From assembly GCA_009911175.1 (NCBI GenBank), contig QXWX01000139.1, forward strand, positions 1 to 13,587: a stretch of DNA of 13,587 bases. Direction: 5' to 3'. The position numbers and the translations under genes were made by a program. This DNA comes from Lachnospiraceae bacterium. GTDB lineage: Bacteria; Bacillota_A; Clostridia; Lachnospirales; Lachnospiraceae. A model generated the notes under the pieces. That model was given only the letters and a program-made list of their open reading frames with translations, was not told the origin of the DNA and did no database searches. The number at the start of each line of letters is the position of its first letter. Positions within the stretch are counted from its first letter, which is position 1. Below, one piece after another: positions 1 through 5,867 of this stretch.

Positions 1-40
1 AAGGCATACGCATCAAAAAAGCGTATGCCTTTTCTTTATC
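1..40. terminator. Intrinsic terminator hairpin at left edge
   Basis: An 11-bp perfect stem (AAGGCATACGC at 1-11 with GCGTATGCCTT at 21-31) encloses a 9-nt loop. On the plus strand it runs directly into a T-rich tail (TTTTCTTTATC), the form of a rho-independent terminator. The A-rich loop gives some U-richness on the minus strand too, so it may act both ways. The gene it ends lies outside the window, probably to the left. Confidence 0.75.
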
Positions 41-90
41 AGAACCTAAAAACCAACAAAAATTATCTGCACCCAACCGCTAAAAAATAC

Positions 91-119
91 TTGCGGCACT
101 TTAGAAATTGTGGTATATT
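91..119 (+). promoter_or_regulatory. Sigma-A-type promoter for the small RNA
   Basis: TTGCGG at 91-96 and TATATT at 114-119 are separated by 17 nt. Transcription should begin near 125-127. No ribosome binding site or convincing reading frame follows, but a structured stretch ending in a terminator does, so the promoter most likely drives a non-coding RNA. Confidence 0.6.
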
Positions 120-125
120 GAACAT

Positions 126-241
126 AAAGAAGGACATCTGCGCTAACAGATGTCCAACAGGAGCTACCGATAGACGGTTAGCCCGATTATTTAGTCACAA
201 AATAGCCGTAACCTTTGGTCGGGTGGGCGGCTATTTTTGTG
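126..241 (+). ncRNA. Small structured RNA, possible type I antitoxin RNA
   Basis: A transcript of about 115 nt is framed by its own promoter (91-119) and terminator (196-241). It would fold into three stems: a perfect 9-bp hairpin (GGACATCTG 132-140 with CAGATGTCC 147-155, loop CGCTAA), a short bulged stem (163-169 with 175-182), and the terminator. The arrangement resembles, from memory, antitoxin RNAs of small hydrophobic (Fst/holin-like) type I toxin systems in Firmicutes. In those, the antisense RNA converges on and overlaps the toxin mRNA. Here the minus strand across 240-300 has no hydrophobic peptide frame; stops interrupt all of it and the tnpV remnant ends at 292. If the family assignment is right, this is an antitoxin without a toxin. 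The RNA gene is fairly secure; the toxin-antitoxin link is inference. Confidence 0.5.
196..241. terminator. Terminator of the small RNA, probably bidirectional
   Basis: CACAAAATAGCCG (196-208) pairs with CGGCTATTTTTGTG (228-241) apart from one bulged base. This gives a long AT-flanked stem with a T5 run in its 3' arm. The same structure read on the minus strand could also stop transcripts arriving from the tnpV remnant. Confidence 0.65.
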
Positions 242-291
242 TCTTGACATCATCTGCTCATCATGCTGCAAAACTTAAAATCGAAGCAACT

Positions 292-633
292 CTAAAGGGA
301 ATATATCAGATCATGTAGCACTACTTCCTCCGCCCTGCTCCTAATGCTGTTCATTTTTGGGAGCCAACAGAGCCAGTCATCGGATTTAAGCTGCTCCGTC
401 ACTCCCTCTTTCTTTGCCATCTGTCTTACAAGCCTGTCCATCATCTCATTACATTCCTCGTCAATCTCCGCAAGATGCTTCCATAAGGTTTCCGACAAAG
501 GCATATGCGAATAAATGCCCCTGTGGTTTTCTTCTAAAAAGCGCTTCCTCATCCGTCCATACTTCCCGATCTGATATTCCGTTGTATCCGAAAGTTTGAG
601 GTTGGGAATCCTATCAAATTCCCGTGTATTACT
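292..633 (-). pseudogene. tnpV: TnpV-family transposon protein, start-less remnant
   Basis: The translation matches the TnpV family of small proteins found on clostridial transposons and integrative elements; their role in transposition is not well defined. Recognisable blocks are TTEYQIGKYGRMRKRFLEE, the HLAEIDEEC helix, QMAKKEGVTEQLKSDD and the C-terminal MNSIRSRAEEVVLHDLIYSL. The first ATG in frame is at 552, but the conserved IGKYGR part lies upstream of it. The frame remains open up to 633, where a TAA closes it, and no ATG, GTG or TTG precedes the conserved part. The usual N-terminal residues are therefore gone, and so is any partner transposase. A shorter protein from the ATG at 552 (86 aa) is possible, but no good ribosome binding site precedes it. 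I read it as a decayed remnant of a lost mobile element. Confidence 0.75.
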
Positions 634-646
634 TTATCGCACATGA

Positions 647-1104
647 GCATTTGAGTCGGTATCCAATCAGGGAGAATCCCTTGGAAAAGCCAACCTTGTC
701 CTGAAGAAAAATCTGCTTGGAACACTGGATGTACGCCAGGTCAGAAAAGCGGAAAGCCGCACATTGAATTACATACAAAAAAATGGTTTGAAGATGGAGA
801 CTTTAGAAAACCGCGCAAACTTTACGTTGATTTTTACCGCTGTATGGATTTTGAATATATTGGACATCTATTTTATCTGTTATCCGAGTTCGTGGATTAG
901 GTTCTTGCATTGCATAGCGCAGACACATATCTGGATTGGGCTGCAGACATTTTTGAGTTAAGAGTCAACCCGAATCCGCGCCAGGAGGAGTGTGGAAAAG
1001 AAGAATCCCAGATGCTGGGCGTATATTTTCTGTATTTCAATCAGCTGTTGGGCAAGCGGAAGGCCAAAGGCCTGGCCGAAAAGTATGAACGAAAGGGGTT
1101 ATAA
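647..1104 (+). pseudogene. Unidentified broken gene (frameshift plus TAG)
   Basis: Two reading frames join into one plausible protein. From 647 one frame gives a lysine- and arginine-rich stretch (GESLGKANLVLKKNLLGTLD, then VRQVRKAES) up to an A7 run at 777-783. A one-base shift there continues into KWFEDGDFRKPRKLYVDFYR and CMDFEYIGHLFYLLSEFVD, then a TAG at 898-900. The same frame goes on with DTYLDWAADIFELRVNPNPR and ends in KAKGLAEKYERKGL before TAA at 1102-1104. Amino-acid composition is protein-like on both sides of the stop. No start codon with a ribosome binding site is visible at the left end. I do not recognise the family. Position beside tnpV suggests cargo of a former mobile element. 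TTG-initiated expression of the last 64 codons (from 910) cannot be excluded but seems unlikely. Confidence 0.5.
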
Positions 1105-1114
1105 GGATATAGGT

Positions 1115-1146
1115 ATTTCAATCCACACTCCCACGTAGGGAGCGAC
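1115..1146 (-). repeat. Orphan type I-C-like CRISPR repeat (32 nt)
   Basis: Read on the minus strand the segment starts GTCGCTCCC, has a short centre and a complementary GGGAGTGTGG, and ends GTGTGGATTGAAAT. That is the form of type I-C repeats in Firmicutes: 32 nt, a GTCGC start, an inverted repeat of about 6-7 bp, and a GGATTGAAAT tail. No second copy occurs at spacer distance on either side, and no cas genes are in the window. It is therefore a single orphan repeat rather than an array. Its 3' side abuts the end of the broken gene at 1104. Confidence 0.6.
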
Positions 1147-1236
1147 GGGTATTACCCTAACGGCTGATTTCGTATTCAATATTACAAGTATAGATTGATA
1201 GTCTTCTGTTTTCCCTACAATTTCATTTTCAAGCTT

Positions 1237-1401
1237 CTAGTACAACGAATAATAAGTATCTGGCTATATCGCGCAGGATGATTTTTCAGATACAAGGCAG
1301 ATTTTCGACGGCGTAGCGGTGGCTACGGCTAGAAAATCTAACGCAGTAGCTGGAAAATCAGACAAGTGATATGGCTAGTTATTTATTATTCGTTGTACTA
1401 G
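1237..1401. mobile_element. 165-bp foldback (MITE-like) element
   Basis: The ends are perfect 19-bp inverted repeats: CTAGTACAACGAATAATAA at 1237-1255 and its complement at 1383-1401. The similarity does not stop there. Nearly the whole left half is imperfectly complementary to the right half (for example TGATTTT near 1289 and AGATTTTC near 1300 have counterparts on the other arm). The centre is a hairpin, CGTAGC (1312-1317), loop GGTG, GCTACG (1322-1327). There is no open reading frame. The structure is that of a miniature foldback element mobilised in trans. I see no clear target-site duplication beyond the CTAG contained in the ends. If transcribed it would form a very long hairpin RNA. 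Confidence 0.7.
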
Positions 1402-1675
1402 GCGCAAGCCGTAAATATATTTTACTCCTGTTGAAGCATGTCCAACACTTCCTCTCAGTTTGTATGTTCCGCAACAGATTCTTCCCTGCCGGATCCATCG
1501 TCTGAAATATGGGCAACAAAAAATCCCCCCTGTTTCTGAAAATTGCATTTTTTCTTATTTTCTGTTTACAGTGGCCGCATTTTCCAGTATACTGTTACAT
1601 GAAATTACATAAAATAAATCATGTGCTGTTAAGCTCGGTGTTTATAAACGCTGCAGCCAAAGGTACAAACAATTG

Positions 1676-1729
1676 TTTTCTAAAGGGTTTTCTAAAGGGT
1701 TTTCTAAAGGGTTTTCTAAAGGGTTTTCT
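1676..1729. repeat. Tandem 12-bp repeat, four and a half copies
   Basis: The unit TTTTCTAAAGGG occurs four times in a row (1676-1723), followed by a half unit TTTTCT (1724-1729), with no mismatch. In the plus strand it would encode repeated Phe-Leu-Lys-Gly inside a frame from 1509 to 1802, but that frame lacks a ribosome binding site and resembles no known protein. I treat it as a simple tandem repeat, prone to copy-number change by slippage, in non-coding DNA. Confidence 0.8.
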
Positions 1730-1758
1730 GTACGGTGTCTGTTTTACAGGCGCTTTAG

Positions 1759-1998
1759 TCAGAAAGCTCTTTTATTTTCTAAAGCACGATAAAGCAGCAT
1801 AAAATTATCTAATGTAATTTTTTTCATCGTTAAAGGCTTATTTTCAATCATAATGGTATACGGAGTCACTTCCGCTCCTACCATCCCCTGCTTGTATTCA
1901 ATAAATACAAATCTATCCTCCAGCACGTTAATCTGATCTTCGTCCAGACAATCCACAATAAATTTTATAATATTCTGAATAAAACTATCTATGTCACT
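1759..1998 (-). pseudogene. C-terminal gene fragment of unknown family
   Basis: A minus-strand frame of about 79 codons runs from a TAA just upstream of 1998 to a TAG at 1759-1761. Its translation looks natural: DIDSFIQNIIKFIVDCLDED, then VLEDRFVFIEYKQGMVGAEV, and NFMLLYRALENKRAF at the end. There is no ATG at its beginning; a GTG at 1956 could start a 65-aa version but has no clear ribosome binding site. The upstream edge of the frame falls inside the shortened CRISPR-like repeat at 1993-2019. This suggests that the 5' part of a gene was lost by recombination at that repeat. I do not recognise the domain. Confidence 0.4.
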
Positions 1999-2019
1999 TT
2001 ATAAAGTGTGGATTGAAAT
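1993..2019 (+). repeat. Second CRISPR-like repeat, shortened, opposite orientation
   Basis: GTCACTTTATAAAGTGTGG followed by ATTGAAAT has the start, the inverted-repeat core (CACTTTATAAAGTG) and the GGATTGAAAT tail of type I-C-like repeats. At 27 nt it is about five shorter than normal. Its last 15 nt (2005-2019) are the exact reverse complement of 1115-1129 in the first orphan repeat. No array is attached on either side. Confidence 0.45.
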
Positions 2020-2067
2020 GCTGAAAGTCTCATTTAATGTTTTATCCGGCTGTAATCCTATTATAGT

Positions 2068-2157
2068 TTATGTGTGACAAAAAAGCTCAACCCATTTCCA
2101 CAGATATCCCTGCCCTGGATGCAACTCCCGGTCATTCTCTATGATCTGAATCAACAT
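2068..2157 (-). CDS. Possible 29-aa peptide frame downstream of ksgA
   Basis: Immediately after ksgA a GGAGGAAAC box precedes an ATG at 2157, which opens a 29-codon frame starting MLIQIIENDRELHPGQGYLW and ending in TAA at 2068-2070. The ribosome binding site is strong and spacing is good, so translation is plausible. The frame could be a true small protein or the head of a longer gene cut off at the junction with the degraded region. I know no family for it. No terminator is visible between ksgA and this frame. Confidence 0.35.
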   Translation of the reverse strand: MLIQIIENDRELHPGQGYLWKWVELFCHT

Positions 2158-2173
2158 GTTTCCTCCCGTTCCA

Positions 2174-3043
2174 TCATCCCCTGTAAAGCCAGTTGCTCAA
2201 TTCCGCAAATTCCCCCAGTGTCAGCGCTTCCCCCCGCACCGAAGCGCCCTTTCCCAGCTTTTCAATGGCCGCCTCGATCTCTTCCTTTGTAAAATCCAGC
2301 TCCGGCGAGTTCTTCAGCCCATTCGCCAGCGTTTTCCGCCTCTGGTTAAAGGACGCGCGTATGATCCCAAAGAGCAGCCTTTCGTCCTTCACCGCCACCG
2401 GCGGAGTCTCGTAGCGTTCCAGGCGGATCACCGCGGATCCGATCCTGGGCCGGGGCATAAAGCAGTTCTGAGGGACATTTGCCGCAATATAAGGCTTCGC
2501 GTAATACTGCACTGCCAGGGAAAGGGCGCCGTAATCCTTGCTGCCCGGCCCCGCCTGCATCCGGTCCGCCACTTCCTTCTGCACCATCACCGTAATGCTC
2601 CGGAGCGGCACATGCCCCTCAAACAGACTCATGATGATCGGGGTGGTTATATAATAAGGAAGATTCGCCACCACCTTGATCGGCCGCCCTCCATTTTCTT
2701 CTTCAACCAGCTTTGCCAGATCTATTTTTAAAATGTCGCCGTTGATGATCCGCACATTGTCATAGCCGTCCAGCGTATCCTCCAGGATCGGGATCAGCGC
2801 CCGGTCGATCTCCACGGCGATCACCTTTCCCGCCGCGCAGGCCAGGTACTGAGTCATAGTCCCGATCCCGGGGCCGATCTCCAGCACCATATCCTCCTGG
2901 GAAATCTCCGCAGAGCGTATGATCTTATCCAGAACATGAGTATCGATCAGGAAATTCTGCCCGTATTTTTTTTGAAATGTAAACTGATATTTTTGGAGAA
3001 CCGCAATCGTATTCTGCGGATTTCCCAGCGTTGGTTCCTTCAT
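2174..3043 (-). CDS. ksgA: 16S rRNA dimethyladenosine transferase KsgA
   Basis: KsgA dimethylates two adjacent adenines near the 3' end of 16S rRNA (A1518 and A1519 in E. coli numbering), using S-adenosylmethionine, late in assembly of the 30S subunit. Loss of KsgA gives kasugamycin resistance. The 289-aa product has the family length and all main motifs: KKYGQNFLID (25-34), the SAM-binding loop LEIGPGIGTMTQYLA (54-68), the acidic ribose contact VEIDRAL (77-83), NGDIL (101-105), and the catalytic NLPYYIT (127-133). The C-terminal RASFNQRRKTLANGL segment is also typical. The start is backed by an AAAGGA box about 10 nt upstream. It lies 60 nt after the ATPase gene, separated by a palindrome (3060-3096), and may be co-transcribed with tatD. 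Identification is firm. Confidence 0.97.
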   Translation of the reverse strand: MKEPTLGNPQNTIAVLQKYQFTFQKKYGQNFLIDTHVLDKIIRSAEISQEDMVLEIGPGIGTMTQYLACAAGKVIAVEIDRALIPILEDTLDGYDNVRIINGDILKIDLAKLVEEENGGRPIKVVANLPYYITTPIIMSLFEGHVPLRSITVMVQKEVADRMQAGPGSKDYGALSLAVQYYAKPYIAANVPQNCFMPRPRIGSAVIRLERYETPPVAVKDERLLFGIIRASFNQRRKTLANGLKNSPELDFTKEEIEAAIEKLGKGASVRGEALTLGEFAELSNWLYRG

Positions 3044-3059
3044 AATATGATGTCCTTTC

Positions 3060-3096
3060 GTTACAGGTCACGCCTGGTGAAGGTGTGACCTGTAAC
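3060..3096. repeat. Palindrome flanked by 7-bp direct repeats before ksgA
   Basis: GTTACAGGTCACGCC (3060-3074) and GGTGTGACCTGTAAC (3082-3096) form a 15-bp stem with one mismatch and a 7-nt loop. On the minus strand the hairpin begins 7 nt after the stop of the ATPase gene. It is bracketed by AAAGGAC on both sides, and the ksgA-side copy is the ksgA ribosome binding site. There is no U-run after it, so it is not a standard terminator. It may be an inserted small palindromic repeat, an mRNA processing or stability element, or a modulator of ksgA translation. Confidence 0.7.
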
Positions 3097-3103
3097 GTCC
3101 TTT

Positions 3104-4783
3104 CTACAGTTCCTTACACCGGACCATGCACCTCTTTTTGTAAAATGCGATCCCATAGCATACTACCTGAGAATATTCCTCCTCAAATTCTTCCGCATAC
3201 ATTCTCTCATCAATCTGCGCCGCTGCTTCATCGCAGTCCTTTGTCAGATTTTTCAGCTCCTTTGAATATTTTGCTTCAAAGACTGCTGCCCGGTCTCCGG
3301 CAGGATCCAGCACAACCACATCGCATCTCCCCTCGCCGTGTTCTTTGTTGGATTCCACGGCATAACCCGCTCCCGCAAATATCCCCGCAAGAAACGCATG
3401 ATAAAAGTCTTCTTTATAATCATGATAGCTGATGGTTTTTCGGAGCAGTCTTGTCATTTCTGACGTCACCTTTTCCGCTTCACCGTTCCAGACTGCCGCA
3501 AACAATTCTTCTCTTTTCCACGCCTTTGAGCTATCCTCGAACCACTTTTTGATTGAGCTCTCAAAAATCTCTTTTACTTCTGCATTTGGGATCCTCAGAG
3601 CCAGGCTGCCCTTCGGAATCAGCTCATTTCCCAATTCCTGCGCGCGGACCCTGGTTAAATATCCTGTCAGATATAAAATACTCCAAAGATTTTCTTCGGA
3701 TGAGTGCAGGTAGTCATATGTCAGATCTTCTTCAACACTCTGGACCACATATCCGCCTGAAAGCAGGGTCTCGAATTTTCTGGTAACGTCATCCCCCGCA
3801 TAGTCGATAAATGACCGGATCACTGCGTTGTCGCTGCTGTCCTTCCAATAGCTCAGAGGCTTCTTTGACGGATCCAGCAGCAGATTTTTTACATGGTTTA
3901 CAACATCCCACGGACAGTACACATCCAAATCCCCAAAATGGTACCCGTCGTACCATGCCTTCATCTCCGCGGCATGGGACGTAAGTCCCGTATCCCGTAG
4001 TAGCCGGTCCAGTTCGGTCTGTGTAAACCCAAAATATTCATTGAGCCGGGTGTCTGATACCGTATTCGCCACAAAATTATTTGTTCCGGTAAAAATACTC
4101 TCCTTCGCGATCCGAAGGCAGCCTGTTATTACTGCAAATTTTAGTGAGCTGTTATCCTTAAATGTCTGCATAAGCCCTTTGAGCATATCCAGCATTTCAG
4201 GATAATATCCTTTTTCACTGGCCTTTGCGAGCGGCACGTCATACTCATCTATGAGAAGAATGACCTGCTTTTCATAGTAAGCCTCCAGCATTCTTGTGAG
4301 CATAAAAAGGCTGTCTTTTATTTCCTCCGGCGTCGGCTTCTTTGCCGCGATCCGCTGAAAAATTTCTTTATCATACGGATTGATCTTATCACTGTCTAAA
4401 AGGTAGAGATGCTCTTTATAAGTCTTGGCGATCACTGACGTAAGCCGTCCGTATGCCCCCGAAAAGTCTAGGCCATCCACGCTTTTCAGCGACAAAAATA
4501 ACGTCGGATACTGATTCATCCATTCCGCGCAGAGCCTTGTCTGTTTTGAAATCTCCAGCCCTTCAAACAATTCCCTGCTGTCTTGCCGGATATCGAAAAA
4601 AGCGGCCAGCATAGACATCCCCAGCGTTTTTCCAAAACGCCGCGGCCGTGTGATCAATGTAACCTTTGTTCCGCTGGTCTTCATCAGTTCGGCAATCATC
4701 CCTGATTTATCCACATAGTAGAATCCTTCTTTTCTGATTTCCGTAAAATCCGAGGTTCCTACCGGAATCATAATTTTACACAT
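3104..4783 (-). CDS. AAA-ATPase-like protein with C-terminal PD-(D/E)XK nuclease domain
   Basis: The 559-aa product belongs to a large, often multicopy family in Clostridia and Bacteroidetes with an AAA-ATPase-like N-terminal part and a C-terminal PD-(D/E)XK domain (DUF1703 type). Its cellular role is unknown. Visible motifs, numbered from this start, are IPVGTSDFTEIRKEGFYYVD near the N-terminus, a modified Walker A RPRRFGKT (46-53), Walker B VILLIDEYD (about 174-182), and AWYDGYHFG with YCPWDVVNH (about 276-296). The nuclease signature is GRCDVVV with FEAK (Asp 488, Glu 503, Lys 505), so catalysis may be intact. I chose ATG 4783 because AAAGGAG lies 9 nt upstream. An in-frame ATG at 4864 would add 27 lysine-rich residues but has no ribosome binding site. 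It sits 135 nt after tatD, just ahead of ksgA, a place where rnmV is common. Confidence 0.85.
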   Translation of the reverse strand: MCKIMIPVGTSDFTEIRKEGFYYVDKSGMIAELMKTSGTKVTLITRPRRFGKTLGMSMLAAFFDIRQDSRELFEGLEISKQTRLCAEWMNQYPTLFLSLKSVDGLDFSGAYGRLTSVIAKTYKEHLYLLDSDKINPYDKEIFQRIAAKKPTPEEIKDSLFMLTRMLEAYYEKQVILLIDEYDVPLAKASEKGYYPEMLDMLKGLMQTFKDNSSLKFAVITGCLRIAKESIFTGTNNFVANTVSDTRLNEYFGFTQTELDRLLRDTGLTSHAAEMKAWYDGYHFGDLDVYCPWDVVNHVKNLLLDPSKKPLSYWKDSSDNAVIRSFIDYAGDDVTRKFETLLSGGYVVQSVEEDLTYDYLHSSEENLWSILYLTGYLTRVRAQELGNELIPKGSLALRIPNAEVKEIFESSIKKWFEDSSKAWKREELFAAVWNGEAEKVTSEMTRLLRKTISYHDYKEDFYHAFLAGIFAGAGYAVESNKEHGEGRCDVVVLDPAGDRAAVFEAKYSKELKNLTKDCDEAAAQIDERMYAEEFEEEYSQVVCYGIAFYKKRCMVRCKEL

Positions 4784-4918
4784 ATCTGCCCGCTCCTTTC
4801 TAATGTCCTCCCGCTTTCCTTTTCCGCTGCTTTTCACAGCCATTTCACACAGTTCTTTAAGCATTTAGCAGCAATCGCCTGCGCGAAATGCCAAAATTTC
4901 AGGATCGCGCGTTCCGGA

Positions 4919-5683
4919 TCAGGCTATCCGATAAAACGCCCGCGCGTTTTCCTCTGTCGCCCGGATCACTTCCTCCGCCGTCACGCCCTTCAATTCTGCC
5001 ACTGCCTGTGCCACATAGGTCAGGTTCAGCGAGGAGTTCCGTTTTCCCCGGTAGGGCTCGGGCGCCAGGTAAGGGCAGTCCGTCTCCAATACAATATGGG
5101 AAAGCGGCACAGCCTGTACCGCTTCCTTTAATTTTTTCGCGTTTTTAAATGTGACCACGCCGCCGACCCCGATGAGATACCCCATCTTCACGTATTCCTC
5201 GGCCATCTCCTGTGAATAGGAATAGCAGTGTACGATCACGTCCATTCCCCGGCCATGCTCTTTGAGAATCTCCATCGTATCCGCCGCGGCCTCCCGGCTG
5301 TGGACGTTCACCGGAAGCCCTTCCTGCCGCGCTAGCGCGAGCTGCCGCACAAACCACTCCTTCTGCAGGTCGTGCTTTTCCTTATCCCAGTAGTAGTCCA
5401 GCCCGATCTCTCCCACCGCCGCGATCTTTTCGTCCTTCAATAACCGCTTCATCCTGGAAAATGCTTCCTCATCCAGACCGCCTACCTCGTCCGGGTGTAC
5501 CCCGATCATGCCGTATACAAACGGATACTTCCGGGTCAGCTCCAGAACCCGTTCCCAGGATTCCACCGAAGCGCTGGCATTGACGATGGTGCCGACCCCG
5601 CCGGCCTCCATCTGCCCAAGAAGCGCCTCCCGGTCCGGATCAAACTGCGGATCATCATAATGCGCATGCGTATCAAAAATCAT
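4919..5683 (-). CDS. tatD: TatD-family metal-dependent hydrolase (DNase)
   Basis: TatD-family proteins are two-metal TIM-barrel hydrolases with 3'-5' exonuclease or DNase activity on damaged or single-stranded DNA; related members act as D-aminoacyl-tRNA or other hydrolases. All metal ligands are visible: HxH in FDTHAHYDD (His 6, His 8), Glu 92 in VGEIGLDYYWD, His 128 in NVHSREA, His 152 in VHCYSYS, and Asp 202 in LETDCPYLAPEP. The length of 254 aa matches the family. The start at 5683 is chosen because proteins of this family begin MIFDTHAH and a GGAGGAG box precedes it. The longer frame from 5728 would begin inside the 55-bp repeat. Location upstream of ksgA is the usual neighbourhood in Firmicutes. 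No terminator separates it from the beta-propeller gene, so readthrough is likely. Confidence 0.93.
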   Translation of the reverse strand: MIFDTHAHYDDPQFDPDREALLGQMEAGGVGTIVNASASVESWERVLELTRKYPFVYGMIGVHPDEVGGLDEEAFSRMKRLLKDEKIAAVGEIGLDYYWDKEKHDLQKEWFVRQLALARQEGLPVNVHSREAAADTMEILKEHGRGMDVIVHCYSYSQEMAEEYVKMGYLIGVGGVVTFKNAKKLKEAVQAVPLSHIVLETDCPYLAPEPYRGKRNSSLNLTYVAQAVAELKGVTAEEVIRATEENARAFYRIA

Positions 5684-5702
5684 ATTCTCCTCCATTGTGT
5701 TA

Positions 5703-5867
5703 CCCACTTTATAACACGATACCATCAATCTTCTGAAAACTCTTCCTATTGTGCGAACCCACTTTACAACACGATATCATCAATCTTCTGAAAACTCTTC
5801 CTATTGTGCGAACCCACTTTACAACACGATATCGTCGATCTTCTGAAAGCTCTTCATATCGTAGGAT
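5703..5867. repeat. Three tandem 55-bp units derived from the propeller gene's 3' end
   Basis: Units start at 5703, 5758 and 5813. The units at 5703 and 5758 differ at only two positions; the unit at 5813 shares the first 40 bp or so and diverges after that. The 5813 unit contains the last codons and stop (TAA, 5819-5821 on the minus strand) of the beta-propeller gene. The two downstream units repeat this end, each with the KSFQKID-like codons and its own TAA. The array fills the gap to tatD and ends about 10 nt before the tatD ribosome binding site. It looks like local duplication of a gene's tail. Confidence 0.9.

Noticed and set aside
240..300. Type I toxin peptide opposite the small RNA
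   Set aside because: All minus-strand frames here are short and interrupted, with no hydrophobic 20-residue run.
25..318. Plus-strand 97-codon frame across the small RNA
   Set aside because: It runs through a promoter, three RNA hairpins and a terminator; it lacks a ribosome binding site and shows no protein-like pattern.
777..783. Programmed -1 frameshift site in the broken gene
   Set aside because: The A7 run is slippery, but the zero-frame codons are out of register with a standard X-XXY-YYZ heptamer, and the gene also has a downstream TAG; decay is the simpler explanation.
1509..1802. Plus-strand 97-codon frame with a hydrophobic start and FLKG repeats
   Set aside because: No ribosome binding site, the repeat part is a 12-bp DNA tandem repeat, and the protein resembles nothing I know; the hydrophobic start is what AT-rich DNA gives by chance.
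1115..2019. A functional CRISPR array
   Set aside because: The two repeat-like sequences are about 850 bp apart, opposite in orientation and unequal in length; no repeat-spacer periodicity exists, so no array is claimed.
2156..2731. 191-codon plus-strand frame opposite ksgA
   Set aside because: ksgA on the other strand is certain and this frame has the Pro/Arg/His bias of an antisense shadow.
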